This document shows positions 48,301 through 57,300 of a DNA stretch of 64,000 nucleotides, in pieces (within the stretch, counting starts at the first letter, position 1; each line of letters begins with the position of its first letter). The notes under the pieces are model-generated. The model was given only the letters and a program-made list of their open reading frames with translations. It was not told where the DNA came from and ran no database searches. The stretch is from assembly GCA_964019335.1 (NCBI GenBank), contig OZ025756.1:62001-126000 (forward strand), given 5' to 3'. The DNA is from Diplonema japonicum (lineage: Eukaryota > Euglenozoa > Diplonemea > Diplonemida > Diplonemidae). A program made the position numbers and the translations under genes.

Positions 48301-51300
48301 GGACTGTAATGCGGTGACGCGTTCTTTGTTGTAATGTACAACCTGAATTTATCGTTGTAATCAACGGTATTATCACCGATTTTGATGACGAACCGAGTGC
48401 CTTGCTTCACGATTGCCCTGCTGAGTATAGAGTCTAGTGAAGGGTCTAGGCTTTCCGAAACGTCTTGGAGCAAAACTGGGGAACCGAATTGCACCGCATG
48501 CTCGATAGTGCGGAGGAAGTCGGCTTGCTTTAAATCGATGACCTTGAGGCCCTTGTCCTTCTCCATGTTCTTGATCCATTTGTTGGCTTGGCCCTGGGGG
48601 TCGATCATCAACGGCCAACGTTCCCCGCGCATGACCAGTACACCATTGACGATGGAGAAGTCATCGCCGGGAAGGCCTTGAAGTTCCCACTCTCGGATTT
48701 CCGTCGGCTCCGCGTAGAAGTCGATGAATGAGAAGCTCTTCGACATTGGGATCGATGAAGTGTCCTTCTTCTGCGCGGCGCCCTTTTTCCAATCGAATTG
48801 CAGTTCTTCACGGAATTCTCCTGTAAACGGGCCGATGTAGGATAGTATACCCGATGCCAGCATGCTGTCTCCGATTAGGTTTTCGATTCCGAGTTCGTAA
48901 GTCTTTGTGCTGTTCGTCCATCTCTCGCGTTCAGAGCCCAGTCCGGAAACAAGTTGCTCCGCTCTTTTAAGTTTCGCTTCGGTCTGCTCGGCTTCTTGCT
49001 GCAAACGGTTCTTCTCGTCGAGGCGTTCGTTCATCTGCGCCTCGAGCCCGGCCACCTTCTCGTTCATTTCGTTGAGCTGCTCCACTGCTGAACTGAGCAT
49101 CTCCTCCTTCTTTTGCAGTTCGGACTGCGCCTTTTGCAGGCGGAGCTTTTTCGGTAGAACGTCCTTGTTGATCAAACCAAATCGGTGCATAGCGACGACC
49201 CACATGCACAGGCCCTTCGCAGCCTTGGACACCTTTCCGACCAAGTCTGGTTTGAATGAAGGGTTGTTCGTGAACTTGGCGATGGCACCGAGAAGCCTGT
49301 CTGTCAGCTGCTCCTTGTCGTATTCTAGAAGCTGGCGGAGGAACTGCGGGTCCGCCATGGTTTTCTTCGCCTCTTCCCAGGACGTTCCTCTTCGAAGGAC
49401 GGTCTGCACGGCTGACATGCAAGTCTGCACGGCCTCGGGTGGTTTGTTGTACGCTTTCATCTCGTTGATGTCGCTTTTGTCCAACGTCTTCAACGCTTCT
49501 TCGGCCATCAAAAGATCAGGAAGCGCCTTGTCCAGATCTGCCTGCGCTTCCATGGCGATCTGGTTGGTCTGGTCCTTCTCCCGACCGATTTTCGTTTTGT
49601 CGTGTTCGACCTGTGCGCGGCGTTCGTCGGCTTGTTTCTTCTCCTGCGTGATGACGCGCATCATCGCCTCGCAGTCAGTGCTCTTCTGGTCCAGATCGCG
49701 ACGGAATACCTGCAGCGCATCGGACATTTGGCTGACTTTTTGTTCCGTGTCGTCGAGCTTCAAGATACCGTTCACAAGCTTTTCACGCTGCGCGCCCAGG
49801 AACTGTCGTTTTTGTGTCAGCAGTTTGGTGTACCCGCTGACAAGCTCAAGGTAGTTCGTCGGGGTGACGTAGTTGTACCTTTTCAGATCGGCTGCCATGG
49901 CGTGCGACGCTTTGTGGACCGAGGAGTGCATCAGGACGAACATGTCTGCAACGCTGTCGGTTCGCTCAGGTGTGCCCAGCTCGACATCTTGGATAAACCT
50001 CTTGGCGACCTCCTTCAAAGCTTCGTCGGGCCATTCAAGGAACCAGTCGATCGTTGTGCAGGATATCAACGCGGGGAACATCCGCAGCCTGATCCTGAAC
50101 GACTCGCCAACCGGTGAGAGGCAGATCACCAGGTGAAGGTTCGCCCTAGCACGCTCGACGAAGAACTGGAAGAAACCATCACCTGCCTCGGTGTACCCCG
50201 CGTCGGTGGCGTCCTTGCGAACCTCGTCACGGATCATCTGCTTCTCGTCGTTGGCGAAGAGGTTGGGCACCTCACCCGACGAGAGCATATTGTTGATGTC
50301 CTCCACGAAAGAAGGCTCCGCGATCTGCGTGTCGGAAAAGACGAACACGCGGTTCTGCTTTCGTATCCCGCAGGACTGGTACAGCTTCTTGAGATCTTCG
50401 TGGAACTCGTTGCTCCGGTAGTTCTTCGTTATGTCGATTGAGAAGGTCGTGTAACCTGCTAGGTAAGACGCCATTCTCGTCGTGGACTTCCTCCCGCTCC
50501 CACCCACACCCACCAACAGTGCGTTCCCACGTGGTTGTCTGATGATACGGTTGATGTGGCATATATGTTCGATCGCATCTGTGAAGAAAACAAGTTTCAT
50601 CGATCTGGAACCCGGTTCCTCGTTGTGTTCTTGCAGACGTTCCTCAAGCTTCATTTTCAAGAACGCGAAGTCCGGGACCTCCTTGTACATCGCGTTCTCG
50701 TCGAACTCCCCTTCAATGAAATCGACGAAAACAGGGTTTCGACCGTCCTTCATGAGACTCTTCCACTTCGCCGCGTAGACCGATTCCAGTTTGAGCTCCA
50801 GCTGGGCCTTGAACCATTGCCTGTCTTCCTTATTGTTCATCCGGTCTTGGAACACACGTTGGCATTCGTGGAGCCAAAGGATGATCATTCCGTCACGACC
50901 GGTGAGCGAAGAATGATGGGCTTGGTTGATACCTTGAAAGACCTTGCTCAGATCCCGGAGGTTGAACATATAATGGGACTTGGACGGTATGGGTCTGGTC
51001 TGCGGGTCGGTGGTCACAATGCGGTAGATCTGCTGGGTCGACTTCACAATGTCGTCTATCATCTGCACGAACTCCTCGTAGGGGCCCAGGGCGAAGTTCA
51101 GAATGTTCGAGAAGATCTGGTGGATTGTGGTATCGGAAGGGAACGTGATGTTGATACAAATCACTCGAGACATGAATCGCGATGAGATATCGGGCCGTCC
51201 GAACGTCATGTTGCACAGCAATTGTAGATCGTTGATGGTCCTCCTCGACTGCGTGCCTCGGTCGTACCAGAAGTTGTTGTCCATCCACAGACGAAGAAGC

Positions 51301-54300
51301 TCTAGTGGAGGTTGAGATCCGAATTTGTCCTTTGCTGGCATGTTCAGATCCTCGATGAGGCACACCAGTCTCTTTCCGTTCGGTGCGGTGTAGTTTTTTT
51401 TCGACTTCTTGTCCATCTTGCCCTCCACGATGTCTTGAACATTCTGGCTCGACGTCTGCGCCGAGAAGTTCATCATCATCAACGCAAACTGCTGCGTCGG
51501 AAGCTGGTTCAGCAAGTGGTTTGCCACAACCGACTTCCCTGTCCCGGTGTTCCCCGTCAGGATAACATGCTTCTTCGTGCGGACAAGATGCGACACCAAC
51601 CACGAATACCTAACGGTATCTACAGTAGGAACGATAAGCCTGAAATACGTTGTGTCTGGTTCAGGGTTGAACGGGGTAACCTTCTCCTCCCACGACCTCC
51701 ATTGGTGTGTCTTCAAATCGACGAAGTACTCGTAGGCCGTGCCCGATGAAGGGAACGATGTGTCGAGGTCCCTCACAAAGCCGACGTCGAACAAGGGACG
51801 GCTCTCATCACGAAGCGACCCACCGACGGACCACAGGAGCGAGAATACCCATAGCATTGCAATGTCCTTCTGGTAAATCTCTGCTGCGGTTGCAGGATCG
51901 CCGCCTCCTTTAGTGTCAAGCCCTCCTTCAGCGGACGCGACCGCGTTGAAAATGTGGGTTAACGACCGGACGGTGTTGATCTCAGATGTCACGAAGAGTT
52001 CTTTCAGCTCCCTCTGCCGGAAGTCGAGGCCACGCTGGAGGTGGGTGTCGAAAAGCTCCGTCAAGACCTTCATGGTCCCGTCGGGTTTGGGTGTGTTGCA
52101 CTGGACTTCAATGTCGCGCCGTTCCTTCATCCATGTTGAGAGGTACGGCTTCCATGTTAGGTCGCAGTAGTTGAAAAACACAATGCCGCATCGGGATACG
52201 GTAGCAGGCGAGGCCTGGGAGAGGTCTGCGACCTCGAAAAGGATCGTGATCTGCGGGGTCAGGGAGATCCTATCGCCGTTGATGAGCGTCAACATCTTAT
52301 TGTCGTCTAGCACTGTGTTCATGGACTCGATCCACTTTGTGTCGACAGGCCCGTCGAAAAGCATCCATTTCTTTTCCGGTGTGTCTTGCGAACAGATCTG
52401 CTTCATGATCGACGACACAATTCCGTCCTTCCACTCTCTAGACGCCAGGTTGTAGGAACCGTAGAGCTCGTCCATCGTGACGGACTTCGGGTTCAGAATT
52501 TGGATTTTCACCGGTTCCCATCCTTCTCTGCCCAGGTCTTTAAGCCGTTTGTGCGCGGCCGCCAATGTCTGCCACACAACGGATTTTCCGGAACCTGTTT
52601 CGCCAACCGTCATCACGCCGTGCCGTGTGTTCATTGTGTCGTAAAGGTGCAGAACCTTTGTTAAGATGTGCGGGACAACCTGCAGGCCTTTTTCCAACAA
52701 AGCAGCGCTAGATTCGTCGCTGAGTTCATCGAGCCCTGCTTCGTCGGGTTCCACCTCGGGGAATAGGTCCTGAAGCATTCCCAAGAACAACGGAACGTCT
52801 TCCTTCACGAACTTCGGGAGGTTCATGTCCGAGCAGGCCTTCAGGCAAAGCTGCGGCTCTGTGACTGTGGACTTCACCGAGTTCAACGCCTCACGCTTGA
52901 GCTTACCGGCTTGGACGAGCACGGCCTTGATGTTCCTCAGAGAACAGTCGTAGTGATTCTGCTTCGAAAGCTGCTTGTCCATCAAGTCGTACAAAAGTGT
53001 CACCTTGTGGCCGAGAACGCGAGAGTCCGTGAACCCGCAGGAGAGAAGCGTGATCTCACAGATCAAAGCAAAATCGGGGACCATCATAGAGATGGGGCGA
53101 AGGAGTGCTTTAAGATTGTCAGGGAGTTCTGACCGTCCTGCGTAACCCTTCCCAGAAGGGTTCATCGTGACGAAGATACCGACGTTGAGGTTCAGCGGGA
53201 TGTCGAAATTTTCGAAGATGAAGTGCGACTTCTTCTCCTTAACAGCGGAGAGGATGCACAGGATCTGCTGCGCAACGACGGAGAGCACCTCGACCTCAAT
53301 ACGGTTGAACTCGTCAAAGCATGACCATGCGCCCGTCTGCGCAAGACCGCTGAACATCCTCCCCATCGATTGGTAGTCCAAACCGTCTGAGCAGTTGAAT
53401 ACAATCACGTACTTGGCGATCCCTTTACCGAGGTCCTTAACCGTTTCTGTTTTCCCTGTGCCGGCTGGGCCTTGGGGGAGGCCTCCTCTTTGAAGTTGCA
53501 AAGCTGTCGTCAACGTCATGTAAGCTCTGTCGGTAAGTGCTGTCACAACTAACCTCCCGTTGTTGCCCTCGTACTCGTAGTCGTACCACACTGAAGCAGA
53601 CGCCATTCGGATCTGAGCAAGCTTCCCTTCTTTTTCATCTTCGACCCAATAGAAACGCAGCTGTGACGTCCATGCAAAGTCAGTCGGTGTGGCGATCTTC
53701 TTTGAGTATAAATTGTCAAGGATGTCTCGGTTATGGACTTCGATGGTGATGAGAGAAACAAGCTTGTTCCGCGTCAACCTGTCGAGCTTGCTCTTGACGA
53801 TGGTGGTGTATCTTTTAATGTTGTTCTTCCATTTCCTGAGCAGTTTTTTCACCGGGTTGTCCTTGCCGGAGGAAGGCGCGCCCGATTGAAGTTCTCTGAG
53901 TGACTTGTCGACCTCCCCCGTCCAGCTCAAAGACGCTGATGTGATCAGAAGCTGGCCGTAGTGATTATGAACCCACGGGCTGGGGTCAGCTTTTTGTTTG
54001 ATCTGCTTGAGGCTGTCGTAAGTCTGCCACAGCGCTCTTTTCAATGTAGCGCGCATTGCGTCCTCGACCTTGCCCAGCCAGTGCTCCACGGGTTCGCCTT
54101 CTACCTGCACGGGGGATATGAAATCCACGGCCTCGCCTCCCGGTTCCATCATTTTCTTGGCCACGATGCCTGACCCTTTTCGGGTGGACTCTCCGAACTC
54201 AAGGTTGTGCACACCCTCGAAGCATTTCTTAAGATGCGGGAGGACTTTCCTCGGCTCTCTTGAGTGCCCAAGGATCTCCAACAAATCGTCATTCGACAGG

Positions 54301-57300
54301 AAGTAGAACCTGGGGAACACGCGGCGCCTGTCCTCGAGATAGTCCTCCAACTGTTTTTGGATCTTCTCGAGTTTTTTGAGCATCTCGTTCAACGAATCCA
54401 GCAAACCCTCTCGTTTTGTAGTTCCCCTGCAGACGTTAGGATCTTGGTTCAGGCGGGACATGATGGTGTTCCACTGCGCGTTGATGGCTATGAACATTGA
54501 CGTTTCGGTGGGGAGCTTCTTCTGGATGTCCTCCGATCCGATGAAAATGTTCTCGAGGTACATCCACTTTGTCTGGACCTGGAGCAGCGCTTCGATGGTG
54601 TCGGAGATGATGGAAAGGTTCTGTTCCCAGAACTGTACCTCTGCTGCAAACGCTGCCACGTACCTCGAGACCTTCATGTTGGACATGGTTGCCAGCTGGT
54701 CTTCTAGTAGCTGCGTGATTTCATCAGTGGATATGATTTTGTAGTACTCCTTGCGGTATGGTTCTATTTTGAAGGTTGTGGTGTCCCACGCTGTTTTGAC
54801 CTTTGCGATGGAACGTTCGATGGCCTGTTCTTGTGTCGCGGAGTTCGAGAGATTTTCGATGAACTCGGGGAATTTGTTTAGGTTTAGCTTGTCAACCTTA
54901 TTCAGGGTGAAATCGTTTCCCCAAGGGTCAAATTTCTCGTCGACTTCGTCCATCAGCTGCTCCCAGTGACGCGGGCGCATTGCATTGTTGCGAAGGTGTG
55001 TCAAAAGCGGAACGGTTTTTCGAAACTTATCAACGTCTGCTTTCAACGCCGTCCAGACTCCTTTCTTTTCAAGTTGTTTACGCATCCCGCCGATTTGCCG
55101 GTTGTACTTCTGCAGCTCGTCGTTTATATCATCGAGCTGAAGCTGTTGAAATTGTTCTACCTTCCATTCGTTCCACTGGTTGTGCCATTCCTCCGTGAGC
55201 TTCCACACACCTTGCAGGGTTTGCAGCTCGTTGTTCAGATTCTTCAGATCCTGCACGGGGGGGCGTTCCAGCTTGAAGATTTCCATTCCCTGCCGAAGCT
55301 GGGATTCTTTGTCCTTCTTCTCGGACAGCTTGGTTCGATATTCCTCGAGGGTTTTGAACGCTTCCGTCGCGTTGACCGTTCCATCATACGGCCCTTTCCC
55401 GGCGAACTCGTCGAATAGAGCTGTTGAGGACTTGTCGAACACCTTGATCTCTTGTTCGAGGTCCTGTTTGAACTTATCTTTTTCTTTGTCGAGTTTTTTT
55501 CTGGAGTCCTGGACGCACTTCTTGAAAGATTCCCATGCGTCGTCAAGTCCGGCCAAACGGCTGCCCTCGAGATCGGGGAACGAGACCTCGTACTTCTCTA
55601 ACAGGCCGTACTGTTCCTTGAGGGGTTTGAAACGCGCTTCGGTCTGCGTTTCCTCGGACTTTAACTTCTGAACCGTGGCGAGCTGTTCACCCAGCATGTC
55701 GAGGCCGGAAGGTTGAGCTTGGATCCGTTTCTTGTTCGCAGCGAAGTGGTCGTACAAAGCAGTTAGCTCTTGGTTCGCCATGCTGTTCAAAAGGGTGTAG
55801 AACTTGCTCATCCACTCGGCGCAGTGCTTGTTCAACGTTGCTTTGAGCGGGAGGCACTCCACCTTGATGAACTTTATCGTCGTTGTCGTTTCTTCGTTTT
55901 GGATCAGGCTGACCTGATCTTTGTACTTTTGAATTTCTTGATCGAACTGCCACATCTCACGTTTCCCTTTTGCGAACCTCCTGGTGTACGCGTCCTTGTC
56001 GAGCGTGTGCACCTGGTTGTACTTTTCCCATCGGAGGAATAAGTACTTCGTCACGTCCTCTTGGATCGTGGACATCCCCGTCATGATTTGCACCATAACC
56101 TTCAGGATTTCATTGTCGTGTGAAATGACCTCGTAGTAGCTGTCAGCGTGGGTGGCTTGCTGTTCCTCCTCGGCAATGTCCTGGTAGTTCAAAGCCTGTT
56201 CAAGACGTGGGATAACGTTGATGACGGTAATGAGATCTTTCGACACATTGTTGATCATTTGGGAAAGCTGCAGAATCGTCGGTTGTAGTTCCGGTCTAGT
56301 GCCCTCCAACACAACGGATACTTGGAAGAGCTGTCCCGGGTCGCCGGACTTCGAGTCCCCAATGATGGCCCTTGCGATTTCTTGCAGCGAACCACGAACC
56401 GTTTTTCTTAGGGCGTCGTCGATGTCCTTCTCCACCTTGTCGACAAAAAGACCCCATTCACGTTTGACCTCTGCAGAGGTGAGGTAGTCCTTCTTGAAAT
56501 CTTCGAAGACGATGTTCATTGTCTTCACGATCTGTTCGTGGGTCGCCTGCAGCTTCGTGCGGACTGTCTCGCGGTGTTGCTTCTGAGCCTTTTCAAACTC
56601 GTGCATCGGGTAGGTATGCTTCCTTTGAATCTTCACCAGCAGTGTCGAAGCGATGATCGCGCAGTTTGCCTTGATGGACTGAACGGACGTCTTGAAGGTG
56701 TCCACAACCTTTTGGATCTGCCCCGCGTACTTTGCACAGTCGCGGACGAAGTATTCCACGATACCCTTTGAAGACCACAGTAGCTTTGACATCCCTGGGG
56801 AGTACTTCGAGTCGAGGAATGCGATCCTCTCCGCAAACAGCCGCCTCTCCTCTGTCGTGAGGGACAGGACGATGTGATTGTACGCTCTGACCGACACGCA
56901 AACGTTTTCACGGAAGATTCTTAAGCGTTCTTCACGCAGCTGTACGTCTTGAACGGTAGGCGGAACGGTCATGCCAAGCCCGGCGGGAGACTGTCTCGTC
57001 CAGTATCTGATCTCTTCAAGCAGCTTCAAGAGCTCCGGGGAGAAGTTGCACTCGAAGACCAATACTGAGTTCTCGTCGTCCTGCACACGCGTGATGAGCG
57101 AGATGTCCAGGTACTGCATCAGCGTATCACGGAGGCTCTCTACCTTTTCCTTCCACTCGTTGAACGTGGTCTGAATGTACTGTTCTAGAGCGGATGTGAG
57201 GGTTCTGTATGCAGGGAAGGCTTCTTCCCGCTGGGCAAGCTTCGACGGAACATAGTGACATGTTGATAGGAGTTTGTAATGGGTGTCGATTCGAGTTTTG

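Noticed and set aside
48907-49854. Plus-strand frames of 100-315 codons within the dynein gene
   Set aside because: They are antisense shadows. The minus-strand frame carries all dynein motor motifs without a break.
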